Virus record (IMG/VR): IMGVR_UViG_3300017437_000024
Span: 1-40,626 of that record
Reading direction: 5' to 3' (one strand)
Origin: a virus
DNA: 40,626 nt
The position numbers and the translations under genes were made by a program. Of this stretch, positions 24,682 to 33,005 are shown piece by piece. A model generated the notes under the pieces. It saw only the letters and a list, made by a program, of their open reading frames with translations. It was not told where the DNA came from and searched no databases. The first letter of the stretch is position 1. Each line of letters begins with the position of its first letter.

Positions 24682-25667
24682 AAATAATTACAGTAATGGG
24701 CTGTAGGCCGCATTTGATAAAGTTAGACAAAGAATTACCTCAAGAAATACTTTGGACGGGCCAGCACCATGACTACCGAATGTCAAGTTTGTTTTTTAAG
24801 GAATTGGATATCCCCAAGCCGACTTGGAATCTAAACTGTAAGGGTAATCAGGTAGGAATGATGGTTGATAAGTTGGTTAGTCTTTTTCATAAGTTTAAAC
24901 CGCCATTAGTTCAAGTGTTTGGTGATACCAACAGTTCTATGGCCGGAGCTTTAGCGGCGGCCTACTGTAATATCCCAGTGGCTCATGTGGAATCGGGCTT
25001 GCGAAGTTTTGATATGAGCATGCCGGAGGAGGTGAATAGGGTTATAATAGACCGAATATCTAAGGTTAAGTTTTGTCCTAATAGTTACTCAGCTACTAAT
25101 TTATTGAATGAGGGTATTAAAGATCATGTTTATATTGTGGGCGATCCGTCACTTGACACCTTGGGTAGTTTCTTGCCAATCCCAAAGGGCAGAAATTACC
25201 GAGAATATATATTATTAACAATACATCGTAACTTTACGGTAGATGAGGAGCAAACCCTGAAAAGAATTTTTGAGGTTTTGGGTGGTATTGGAGAAAAGAT
25301 TATATTCCCGATCCACCCGAGGACAAAGAAGAACATCAAGAAATTCGGTATTAAATTGCCGGATAACATTAAGCCGGTTCTCCCGCAGTCTTATAAACAA
25401 TCTTTAACTTTAATATCTAATGCCAAGAAAGTAATTACGGATTCCGGTGGAGTTCAAAGAGAGGCTTTTTGGATGAACGTGCCGGTAATTATCTTGAGAA
25501 AAGAAACGGAATGGATTGACATAATTGGAAAGAAAGGCGGTGTTTTAGTTGGTTATGATCCGGAGAAAATCCTAGAAGCTGTTAAGAACTTTAGGGGCTA
25601 TGTCAATTCTCCGCCGGAGTTCGGGGCGAAGAAAAAGATAAAAGAGACATTGTTCAAATTTATATGA
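24678..25667 (+). CDS. UDP-N-acetylglucosamine 2-epimerase (WecB/WbpI-like)
   Basis: 329 residues of the GT-B epimerase fold. FGDTNSSMAGALAA, HVESGLRSFDMSMPEEVNRV and TDSGGVQREAFWMNVPVI are near identical to the family signature. The usual HRxEN is here HRNFT, a change at a conserved place. Shorter than WecB (about 375). In a cluster with WbpB/E/D-like genes, a WbpI role (epimerising UDP-2,3-diacetamido-glucuronate to the manno form) is attractive. A WecB role (UDP-ManNAc) is the alternative. Confidence 0.88.
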   Translation: MKIITVMGCRPHLIKLDKELPQEILWTGQHHDYRMSSLFFKELDIPKPTWNLNCKGNQVGMMVDKLVSLFHKFKPPLVQVFGDTNSSMAGALAAAYCNIPVAHVESGLRSFDMSMPEEVNRVIIDRISKVKFCPNSYSATNLLNEGIKDHVYIVGDPSLDTLGSFLPIPKGRNYREYILLTIHRNFTVDEEQTLKRIFEVLGGIGEKIIFPIHPRTKKNIKKFGIKLPDNIKPVLPQSYKQSLTLISNAKKVITDSGGVQREAFWMNVPVIILRKETEWIDIIGKKGGVLVGYDPEKILEAVKNFRGYVNSPPEFGAKKKIKETLFKFI

Positions 25668-25915
25668 AGAAATTAAGTATAAAAAAAGTTGAGATTTGGT
25701 GGCACGATGCCTTTAGTTACGACAAAATTAACAAAGTAGAATGGTTAAAAGAACAATTAGAAATTGGTAACCTAAATAAAAATATTGGTTTTCTTATAGG
25801 AGAAAATAAAGATTGGGTAGCGATTGCGGTTAATATCTGTGATGAATTTGATGCGGCCTCAGGAACTTGGTTTATTCCTAAAAAATGGATAATTAAAAGG
25901 AAATTATTAAAATGA
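25664..25915 (+). CDS. Small phage protein, 83 aa (W-x-DA family)
   Basis: VEIWWHDAFSYDK...GFLIGENKDWVAIAVN...IPKKWIIKRKLL resembles a widespread small phage protein with a W-D-A start and a Gly-hydrophobic-E-x-(D/N) core, of unknown role. It is clearly more A/T-rich than its neighbours and overlaps both by 4 bases. Possibly a recent arrival in the cluster. Confidence 0.6.
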   Translation: MKKLSIKKVEIWWHDAFSYDKINKVEWLKEQLEIGNLNKNIGFLIGENKDWVAIAVNICDEFDAASGTWFIPKKWIIKRKLLK

Positions 25916-27105
25916 AAAATTTAGAAGAAAAGAAGAAATTTAATGAATTATTACCAATTAAAACTGGCGATCAATTAAATATTTATTTTCATGTTTCGGA
26001 AAACTCTGGTGTGGGATATTACAGACAATATCTGCCAGCCTTTAAGTTAAAGGAAAGCGGACTGGCTAATGTCTTAATCAGTGATTTCCGCTGGGGTTTG
26101 GGCGATCATGTTGAACCGAATATGAATGCCTTATTTGATCTAATGAATTGGGCTGACATTGCGGTTGTCGGACGCCTTGACGACGGTAACTTTTATGCCA
26201 GATGGGGCGGGATAAGAGAGTTTTTTAATATCCCGATAGTTTTAGACACTGACGATAATGTCAGATTTGTGCGTCCACATAATCCAGGTTATTTGGGATA
26301 TCACCCCAATTCTGAGGCCCTAACTTGGAATAAATACGGTGTGGCTAAAGTATTTGATGCTTTGACGGTTTCTACCCAGGACCTAAAGGACTTCCATAGC
26401 AAAGAAAATCCTAAAATATATTTACTACCTAACAATCTTGACATGAAGGAGTGGAACAGCCACCCCCAAAAAGTTTTTGACGATGGTTTTGTGAGAGTTG
26501 GGTTCATAGCTTCAGCCGCCCATACGGAAGGTATTCAGATAATAAAAAAAGCTTTGCTGGAATTGATGCAAAAATATCCACAGGTTAAGTTTTTAATCAC
26601 CCACGTTTATCAGCATTTATTTTTTGATTTTCCTGAAGAAATTAGAAAAAGGATTGAGCCTATTCCTTGGATGTCTCTAGAGCAATGGCCGAAGGGCTTA
26701 AAAAGCATTGGTCTGGACATTGGCCTCGCTCCGTTGGCGGATAATATGTTTAATCGTGCCAAGTCTAATCTGCGTTGGATGGAGTATTCTGCTTGCGGAA
26801 TACCTACCATTGCCTCGCCGGTCAAGCCCTATTTATGTATTCAAGATAATAAAGATGGTATAATGGCTAAAGAGAGTCACGATTGGTTTTTGGCAATGGA
26901 AAAACTGGTTGTTGATAAAGAATTGAGGCATAATATAGGCAGGGCCGCTTATGAAAGAGTGAATACAGAGTTTAATGTTGACAACAATCTTGCTTTGTGG
27001 GTCAATGCTTATAGAGAGGTGCATGAGAAGTTTCACAATTACTTCGGAAGCAAGAAAAGATTTGTGGCTCTTGGCAAGGGTAAATATAGATCAATTAAGT
27101 CATAG
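25912..27105 (+). CDS. GT4-type glycosyltransferase (GT-B fold)
   Basis: 397 residues. NSGVGYYRQYLPA is the acceptor-side start, LDTDDN... and LLPNNLDMKEW the middle, and NRAKSNLRWMEYSACGIPTIASPVKPY the donor-binding E-x7-E-like C-terminal motif. Last gene of the island, before a strong terminator. The tail KKRFVALGKGKYRSIKS is basic and may sit near a membrane or glycan. Confidence 0.8.
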   Translation: MKNLEEKKKFNELLPIKTGDQLNIYFHVSENSGVGYYRQYLPAFKLKESGLANVLISDFRWGLGDHVEPNMNALFDLMNWADIAVVGRLDDGNFYARWGGIREFFNIPIVLDTDDNVRFVRPHNPGYLGYHPNSEALTWNKYGVAKVFDALTVSTQDLKDFHSKENPKIYLLPNNLDMKEWNSHPQKVFDDGFVRVGFIASAAHTEGIQIIKKALLELMQKYPQVKFLITHVYQHLFFDFPEEIRKRIEPIPWMSLEQWPKGLKSIGLDIGLAPLADNMFNRAKSNLRWMEYSACGIPTIASPVKPYLCIQDNKDGIMAKESHDWFLAMEKLVVDKELRHNIGRAAYERVNTEFNVDNNLALWVNAYREVHEKFHNYFGSKKRFVALGKGKYRSIKS

Positions 27106-27135
27106 GATCATAGAATCCTAAGACGCTAGTCATAG

Positions 27136-27162
27136 ACCAGCACGAGGCTGGTTTTATTTATT
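27136..27162 (+). terminator. Rho-independent terminator closing the sugar island
   Basis: ACCAGC (27136-27141), loop ACGAG, GCTGGT (27147-27152), then TTTATTTATT. It separates the sugar island from the tail module. Confidence 0.85.
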
Positions 27163-27165
27163 AAA

Positions 27166-27864
27166 ATGTCAATAGTTTCAACGACAGGAACCATAAGGGA
27201 AGAAATTGCTTACAGGCTTAACGAAGCCGAATCTGACAACACGGATTTTTATAATAACGCTATTAACTTAGGCTTGCAGGATATTGAGAATACTTTTCCC
27301 AAAGCTCCTTTTTTGCAGTTGTCAGCCGATCGGACGCTTTCTTCTGGTACGAGAATTTACGCCAACATGCCCACCGATTTGAGCAAGTTGAATGGTGTCA
27401 TCTATCCGGCCGGAGATGTTAAATTAACTTATCTCAGCCCAGAGGAGTTTGACGCACTGCAACCTTCGGCTACGGAGGGTGGAACGCCTACAATTTACAC
27501 TCTAAGAGGTGCCGGCTCCAGTGCGGAGATAAATTTTTATCCGGTCCCGAATTCCAACTTGACTGTTCATTACGATTACCAAAAAGCCGTTGGTTCGGTT
27601 TCTCTTGCCTCAGCCATTCCAGGCATTCCCCTTAAATACTTTGAATTGCTTTGTCTGTTTGGAGAATATCGGGGTTTGGCTCGCAGGGGTTTGCGTGTTG
27701 AGGCTAGGGAGGTTAGAGAGGAATACGAATCTATGAAAGAAAAAATGATTGAGGACTTAATGAGCAGAACAACTGAGAACGGAAGGATAAGGAGCAGTCG
27801 GGAGTTTGGTAGAGTCGGCCAAACCTTGAATGATCCGATTAGAAACATTTTTGGTAACTTTTAA
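27166..27864 (+). CDS. Head-tail adaptor (P22 gp4/T7 gp11-like, probable)
   Basis: 232 residues. The N-terminus (TIREEIAYRLNEAESDNTDFYNNAINLGLQDI) and INFYPVPNSNLTVHYDYQK are typical of podovirus adaptor/tail-tubular A proteins that bind below the portal. LFGEYRGLARRG continues this helix-rich ring layout. First gene of the tail module. The link rests on motif likeness, not alignment. Confidence 0.65.
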   Translation: MSIVSTTGTIREEIAYRLNEAESDNTDFYNNAINLGLQDIENTFPKAPFLQLSADRTLSSGTRIYANMPTDLSKLNGVIYPAGDVKLTYLSPEEFDALQPSATEGGTPTIYTLRGAGSSAEINFYPVPNSNLTVHYDYQKAVGSVSLASAIPGIPLKYFELLCLFGEYRGLARRGLRVEAREVREEYESMKEKMIEDLMSRTTENGRIRSSREFGRVGQTLNDPIRNIFGNF

Positions 27865-27867
27865 TTT

Positions 27868-28365
27868 ATGAATGAAAGTCAATATCTAGAGAGAGAAAGA
27901 AGGGAGCATGGGGCAAGAAAGTTTTTGCGAGGTGACGATATCCCGATGGAAGAGATTGGCTACGAGCCAGAGGATATTACTAGTTATGAAAAAGAAAATG
28001 GCGTGCCCTACATAGTCAATAAGTTGCAGATAAAAAACGACTTTGTTGTTGATAGAAAAATAGCGATTAAGGTTCGTGCGGTTGATGAAATGCTAAATAA
28101 ATTAGTTAGGGATGAAAACTTGCGGGACAGCACGATTAGTCAAGATACGATTTTACAAAGATTATTTAGCAAGATGCCCGAGGTCCTTGAAAGGATGCTT
28201 AGATCAAACAGGAATTTAGAAGTTTTAAACTTTCTTTTTAGGGAGGCGGCTGTCAACAATCGTCTATCCAGTCAAAGCTATTTCAAGCTAATTGAAGATA
28301 AAATAAATAAACAAAAAGTCGCAATTCTTAAAGATCAATTAAAAATGGCTTTAAGTAAAGTATAA
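27868..28365 (+). CDS. Hypothetical tail-module protein, 165 aa
   Basis: A helical, charged protein following the adaptor, with GDDIPMEEIGYEPEDITSYEKENG near its N-terminus and FLFREAAVNNRLSS later. No family recognised. Possibly a chaperone or connector component. Confidence 0.55.
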   Translation: MNESQYLERERREHGARKFLRGDDIPMEEIGYEPEDITSYEKENGVPYIVNKLQIKNDFVVDRKIAIKVRAVDEMLNKLVRDENLRDSTISQDTILQRLFSKMPEVLERMLRSNRNLEVLNFLFREAAVNNRLSSQSYFKLIEDKINKQKVAILKDQLKMALSKV

Positions 28366-28368
28366 ATA

Positions 28369-28377
28369 TGATAAAAT
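28369..28377 (+). promoter_or_regulatory. Extended -10 promoter before the fibre genes
   Basis: TG-A-TAAAAT, ending 6 bases before the ATG at 28384. The -35 is weak. Confidence 0.35.
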
Positions 28378-28383
28378 AAAATT

Positions 28384-28719
28384 ATGCCATTACTATCGGT
28401 TCAAGAATTATTAAACTCACAACACGATACGGACGTTAGCATACCTCGCAAGGATGCGGCTAGTTATACAACAATTACCGTTTCTGCTCAGACGACAGTC
28501 AAAAGTGCCGCTGGTGTTCTTGTGGGTATTACTTTAAACGCCTCTCCGACCAGTGCAATTCGTTGTTATGACAACATAGTTTCTGGGGGTACGACCATAT
28601 TGACGATTCCTGCCGCCGCCGCCGCAGGCAATAACTATCGTTATGGATTAAAGTTTTCAACCGGATTAACAGTCAGTTCGGGTTCGGCTGATACAAATGT
28701 AACAATAATGTATCTATAA
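28384..28719 (+). CDS. Beta-barrel tail/decoration domain protein, 111 aa
   Basis: An all-beta, Ala/Gly/Ser/Thr-rich protein. VKSAAGVLVGITLNASPTS...YDNIVSGGTTILTIPAAA...FSTGLTVSSG aligns with the C-terminal domain of the next gene (IKSSGGRLYGYHLEHSAG...FSNGIVVAV). It is thus a stand-alone copy of that virion beta-barrel. It probably decorates the capsid or fibre. Confidence 0.6.
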   Translation: MPLLSVQELLNSQHDTDVSIPRKDAASYTTITVSAQTTVKSAAGVLVGITLNASPTSAIRCYDNIVSGGTTILTIPAAAAAGNNYRYGLKFSTGLTVSSGSADTNVTIMYL

Positions 28720-28722
28720 AAT

Positions 28723-30147
28723 ATGCCATTTCCTTATAACTCAAACGATCAACTATTAACCGAGCAAGCCATTCTAGCCGGTGTGGCTGGGGTTTCTGGC
28801 GGTCAGGGGGTCATCCGAGTTTCTTCTTTGACTGAGGTAACGGTGGCTCTTGAAGGGGATGCTGGAAGTAATAGAGTTTCTGCGATTCAAGGCGATGCTG
28901 GCAACTTAATGGTGTCAGCTAAATCTAACGATGCCGGAACTTTAAGAATGTCTGCCATTGGCGGAACGGCTGGAGATAATGTAATTGTGGGGGGTAATGA
29001 TCAAGCAGTATCAGCTACGGTCAAACAAATCTCGGCAGTTTTATCGGCTTCTGACAATGCACTTTTAGTCCATGCGGTTTCAGAGGGAGCGGGGAGAATG
29101 CAGATATCCGCTAAGTCTAATGATGGTGCGTTGCTAAGAACGTCTGCGGTGCAGGAGGGTGCAGGAGCTTTGATGGTTTCAGCCAAGTCTAATGATGCCG
29201 GAACTTTGAGAATGTCTGCAATCGGTGGAACGGCCGGAGATAATATTATTGTTGATGGAACAGATCAAACTGTTTCGGCTAGAATAAAGCAAATTTCTGC
29301 GGTTCTTTCTGCGTCAGATAACGCTTTTATTGTTCACACAGTTTCCGAGGGTGCGGGCAGGATGCAAGTTTCAGCCAAGTCCAACGATGGTGCCCTATTG
29401 AGAGCGTCAGCGGTTCAGGATGGTGCGGCCGCCTTGAACGTATCAGCGAAATCAAATGACGGTGCTTTGTTAAGAACGTCTGCCATTCAAGATGGGGCGG
29501 CGGCCTTAAATGTCAGTGCCAAGTCTAATGATGCGGGATTATTATTGGTTTCGGCTAAACAGGGAGATGCCGGATTGTTGCTGGTTTCTGCAAAGCAAGG
29601 TGATGCCGGTCTATTTAGGGTCTCGTCTTTTCAGGGCGATGCGGCCAATCTTAATGTTTCAGCAAAATCTAATGATGGAGCACTTTTAAGAACCTCGGCT
29701 GTTCAAGACGGAGCGGCGGCACTAAATGTCTCTGCAAAATCTGACAGTGCCAATCTTTTAAGGACCTCGTCCTTTGAAAGTGCTGTTACTACTAGCACTG
29801 GTGGTCTTAGTTTCTTTGCTACTTCAGCCGGTATAGCTCAGACTTCAGCCATTAAGTCTTCTGGCGGTAGATTATATGGTTATCACTTAGAACATAGTGC
29901 CGGAGTTGACCAATTCTTAGTGGTGTTCAATGCCTCGGCTACTACCTCGGTAACTTTAGGAACAACTGTGCCCGATCTTTATTTGGGCGTGCCTGCGGGA
30001 ACTGGTGCTAATGCTGGTGCCGGTGCTGTTACCAATCAGAGTCCCGGCATTGGTTTTTCCAATGGAATTGTTGTGGCAGTGGTTTCCGCTCCTGGTGGTA
30101 ATACCGCTGGTGCGTCGGCCATGCGTCTCAACTTGTTCTATGGATAA
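28723..30147 (+). CDS. Tail fibre-like protein with 12-residue repeats
   Basis: 474 residues. Residues about 45-345 consist of roughly twenty imperfect 12-residue repeats of the type x-S-A-x-x-x-D-x-x-x-L-x (VSAKSNDGALLR, TSAVQDGAAALN), fit for a beta-helix or a triple-stranded fibre. A larger unit of 88 residues is duplicated (28921-29184 and 29185-29448). The C-terminal 110 residues are a beta-barrel like the previous protein. There are no cysteines, consistent with a virion fibre. It may be the host-contacting fibre or spike. Confidence 0.65.
   Translation: MPFPYNSNDQLLTEQAILAGVAGVSGGQGVIRVSSLTEVTVALEGDAGSNRVSAIQGDAGNLMVSAKSNDAGTLRMSAIGGTAGDNVIVGGNDQAVSATVKQISAVLSASDNALLVHAVSEGAGRMQISAKSNDGALLRTSAVQEGAGALMVSAKSNDAGTLRMSAIGGTAGDNIIVDGTDQTVSARIKQISAVLSASDNAFIVHTVSEGAGRMQVSAKSNDGALLRASAVQDGAAALNVSAKSNDGALLRTSAIQDGAAALNVSAKSNDAGLLLVSAKQGDAGLLLVSAKQGDAGLFRVSSFQGDAANLNVSAKSNDGALLRTSAVQDGAAALNVSAKSDSANLLRTSSFESAVTTSTGGLSFFATSAGIAQTSAIKSSGGRLYGYHLEHSAGVDQFLVVFNASATTSVTLGTTVPDLYLGVPAGTGANAGAGAVTNQSPGIGFSNGIVVAVVSAPGGNTAGASAMRLNLFYG
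28921..29448 (+). repeat. 264-bp tandem duplication within the fibre gene
   Basis: The unit 28921-29184 is repeated at 29185-29448 with the same 88-residue plan (SNDAGTLRMSAIGGTAGDN ... SEGAGRMQ). The copies differ at many third positions, so the event is not recent or has been edited under selection on the protein. Confidence 0.8.
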
Positions 30148-30584
30148 TGATCTATCTTTCACATGAACATAGGATTCTTCGTTATTTAGCTAAGATAGAA
30201 AAATACGGCTTATTCATTGCACATAAAAAGTGCATGAAAGAAGGAAGTAATGATTTTACTAAATTAAAAGATATAGAAGAAAAATATCGCCAGAAAAAGG
30301 CTTTTGTTGATGGTATTGTTGTGGGCGATGGAGAGATTGATGTACAAAAAACCAAAGACTTATTTGTGGAAAGAGAGTATATGACTGCACAAGAATTTGA
30401 TATTGCTGTTGATCTTTTACGAAGTGTGGGATTTTTACATCCAATTAAATTTAAGGCTACAAATTCTGCTGTTGTTTTGCATAATCAAATGGAGGATGAG
30501 CGTAATTTATTTATTCAACAGGAGATAGCTAAAAAAAGGGCGGCGGGTGATCCAGACGTCCCCTCTAAGGGAAATACAATCTAA
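30147..30584 (+). CDS. Hypothetical protein, 145 aa
   Basis: Starts by overlapping the fibre stop (TAATGA). Helical, charged, more A/T-rich than the fibre gene. No family recognised; a fibre chaperone is possible from position only. Confidence 0.55.
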   Translation: MIYLSHEHRILRYLAKIEKYGLFIAHKKCMKEGSNDFTKLKDIEEKYRQKKAFVDGIVVGDGEIDVQKTKDLFVEREYMTAQEFDIAVDLLRSVGFLHPIKFKATNSAVVLHNQMEDERNLFIQQEIAKKRAAGDPDVPSKGNTI

Positions 30585-31213
30585 TGGCAGTAGGTGTAGA
30601 TAATTTTGATAGCTATTCAACTGGGGATTTGCATGGTGGAAGTGGCGGTTCTGGTTGGTCAGGAAATTGGGACGGCTCCGTTGACTTTGATGTAACTACA
30701 ACGAATCCACAACAAGGTGCGAATGCCGTTACTATTGCTTCAAGTATTAATGACAGGAGAATCAACCGAACTTTTACTGGAGTTTCAACCGGCATTCAAA
30801 GTTTTCGTATGAGAATTGCTGGAACTAATGGCTTTGGTGACTGTGGGCACAATGACGGAGCTAATACCAACGCCGCCCAGAGAACGGCAGTTAGGTTTAA
30901 CGCTTCGGGAAATATTATTCGTTTCAATGATGCCTATGCCAGCACCGACATTCAGGCTTATTCGGCCAACACTTACTATAAGGTAGAAATAGATTTTGAT
31001 ACCTCAACTGATGATTACAGAGTAAGGGTGGACGAGGGGACTTGGACGGCTAGGGGAAATTTTGTCAATACGACATCCACCACCTTAGATCGGGTAGACA
31101 TGCACAAGACCGACACTGCGGGATCGGACTGGTTTTTTGATAATATTGAGGACACGGGAACTGTGGCCACTAGAAATACCCGCCCCTTACTAACTTTAGG
31201 AGTGGGAACTTAA
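30584..31213 (+). CDS. Lectin/LamG-like virion protein, 209 aa (probable)
   Basis: Starts DNFDSYSTGDL...GGSGWSGNW, then NTYYKVEIDFDTSTDDYRVRVDEG, the beta-sandwich pattern of concanavalin A-like lectins. SDWFFDNIEDTG near the end also fits. It is in the tail module, so glycan binding at the host surface is likely. Not proven by catalytic residues; probably non-enzymatic. Confidence 0.6.
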   Translation: MAVGVDNFDSYSTGDLHGGSGGSGWSGNWDGSVDFDVTTTNPQQGANAVTIASSINDRRINRTFTGVSTGIQSFRMRIAGTNGFGDCGHNDGANTNAAQRTAVRFNASGNIIRFNDAYASTDIQAYSANTYYKVEIDFDTSTDDYRVRVDEGTWTARGNFVNTTSTTLDRVDMHKTDTAGSDWFFDNIEDTGTVATRNTRPLLTLGVGT

Positions 31214-31214
31214 T

Positions 31215-32651
31215 ATGCCAGAGATTACTATTAAAAACTTCAAGGGGATAAATATGCAAGAGGGAAACTGGCAGGAGGGTTATGCCCGATATTGTGTTGG
31301 TATGGATCTAGTGGGTCTACAACTAGGATCAGCCAAACGTTCTTTTCCTGGTGTATTGCAAGGATTTCTAGAGGTTTCAGCCGGAGCGGAGGCCGCCGGC
31401 GTGAGTGCTATAACGGCCATTCCAACTGCTTTTACTATTTATTCATCACAGGATTTTTGTATAACTCAAGCAACCACAAAGATTTACCGCAGAGATTCAG
31501 GAACTTGGACTTGGGTTTCTTCTTTAACTGTTTCTACGGTAGATTCCCCCGATTTAACCGTGTATGGCGGTAATCTTTATTACAGTCAAAGAGGGCAACT
31601 GGGTTTATACGACAACACAAACAGCCAAGCCAACTTTCAGACTTTTACCGATACAACAACGGCCTCTGAAAGACCGATGCGGATTCTTAATGGAAGTCTT
31701 TATATAGGCAATGCCAGATATATTGCAAAGTATGACGGCACGACATTTACGGCCTCAGCCTTAACTTTACCTTCTAACTTCGTGATCCGTTCAATGGAAG
31801 TAGTAGGAGATTATATCTACGCAATGGCAGATAATGGTTTTTACTCCAGTTTATTTATCTGGGACGGTGTGTCCAATCGTTACCGGACACCAATCAATTT
31901 GTTTAACGAGGTCAGCTCCCCCACCCTAAAGGCTGTGGGTAATAAATTGTTTGCTGTTTCTAATACTCTACAATCTTTTGAAGGTGCGAGAATATATTTA
32001 TTTAACGGAGCGGATTTTGAAAAGATAGCGATTCTTCCGATTAACCGAACTGGTGCTTTTATTCTTAACACATTAGGAGAATTTGCAGGTGGACTTTTGA
32101 TTGCCAGTCGTGAGGTGGCCACCGCTTCTTATGAGGATGGTTCGGGTGGTATTTGGATGCTTAACCGAGCTACCGACTCCGATCCATATCAGGCGACAAT
32201 TATTTTTCCATTAAGAAATCAGATGACTAACCATGATAACTGGGCCTTAGGTAGCGGTTCTAGTAGTAGGTTTTATATTGGCAATCAAGATGTTACTGCT
32301 TCCACGCAGGGAGTATTTGAGGTTTTGACGAGTGGCTCTAATAATCCGAGCATCTGGCAATCGCTTCCGATTGACGCCGGTTCAACTAGTAAAAAGATGT
32401 GGCATTCAGTAAGACTCAATGCTGAAGATTTAACTACCGGTCAAACTATTGTGGTAAAATATAGATTAGATGATACTACGGCTTTTACAACATTAAAGAC
32501 ATTGACAACGTCCAGTGATTTGGAGGCCTACATACCAATCGGAAGAACGTCTAGAACTATTGATATCAGGATTGAACTAACGCCGGCTACGACCGGAAAA
32601 GAAAGCACTCGGATCCACGGATTTACCATAGATTACACACCAGCAAAATGA
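31215..32651 (+). CDS. Beta-propeller-like tail protein (nozzle candidate)
   Basis: 478 residues, with repeated short strands and aromatic turns (YGGNLYYSQRGQLGLYDN, LNGSLYIGNARYIAKYDGTTF, GDYIYAMADNGFYSS, GNKLFAVSN) spaced as blades of a propeller. T7 gp12 and P22 gp10 nozzle proteins have that fold and similar length and position. The C-terminal 110 residues look like a beta-sandwich. Confidence 0.6.
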   Translation: MPEITIKNFKGINMQEGNWQEGYARYCVGMDLVGLQLGSAKRSFPGVLQGFLEVSAGAEAAGVSAITAIPTAFTIYSSQDFCITQATTKIYRRDSGTWTWVSSLTVSTVDSPDLTVYGGNLYYSQRGQLGLYDNTNSQANFQTFTDTTTASERPMRILNGSLYIGNARYIAKYDGTTFTASALTLPSNFVIRSMEVVGDYIYAMADNGFYSSLFIWDGVSNRYRTPINLFNEVSSPTLKAVGNKLFAVSNTLQSFEGARIYLFNGADFEKIAILPINRTGAFILNTLGEFAGGLLIASREVATASYEDGSGGIWMLNRATDSDPYQATIIFPLRNQMTNHDNWALGSGSSSRFYIGNQDVTASTQGVFEVLTSGSNNPSIWQSLPIDAGSTSKKMWHSVRLNAEDLTTGQTIVVKYRLDDTTAFTTLKTLTTSSDLEAYIPIGRTSRTIDIRIELTPATTGKESTRIHGFTIDYTPAK

Positions 32652-32980
32652 ACAACAATCATTATCACAATGGGATAGACGCTCCGAGAATAGATGCTGG
32701 AGATTTAGTCGGACCGGCAGTGGTTACCGCCAACTTTCAAGTTTCGGCTAGACAGATTGATCAGTCTGTGGTGCAAAGAGGAAGTTATACGATGGCTAGT
32801 GGGGTAGTGTTTGTAACCTTTCCACAGGCTTATGCTACGACTACGCAGTTAGTGGTAGTGGTGACCCCGACAACCAATCCTTCTGTTGATCATTATTTAC
32901 AAGGAGTCGTGGTGAGCGGTTTCACAATTTCTGGGTCGGGAACAGAAACTGGGAATTGGATGTCAATGGGATATCGTTAA
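32648..32980 (+). CDS. Small tail-fibre-like protein, 110 aa
   Basis: Begins NNHYHNGIDAPRIDAGDLVG, a motif common at joins of phage fibre proteins (H-x-H-x-G-x-D-S/A-P). The rest is beta-rich with Val/Thr runs (TTTQLVVVVTPTTN), typical of receptor-binding tips. It overlaps the nozzle gene by 4 bases. Confidence 0.6.
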   Translation: MNNNHYHNGIDAPRIDAGDLVGPAVVTANFQVSARQIDQSVVQRGSYTMASGVVFVTFPQAYATTTQLVVVVTPTTNPSVDHYLQGVVVSGFTISGSGTETGNWMSMGYR

Positions 32981-33005
32981 TGAAATTTAGCTAAAGCTAA
33001 AAAAT

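Noticed and set aside
28900-29780. Tandem repeats as a CRISPR-like array
   Set aside because: They are in frame, encode a 12-residue protein repeat and have no unique spacers.
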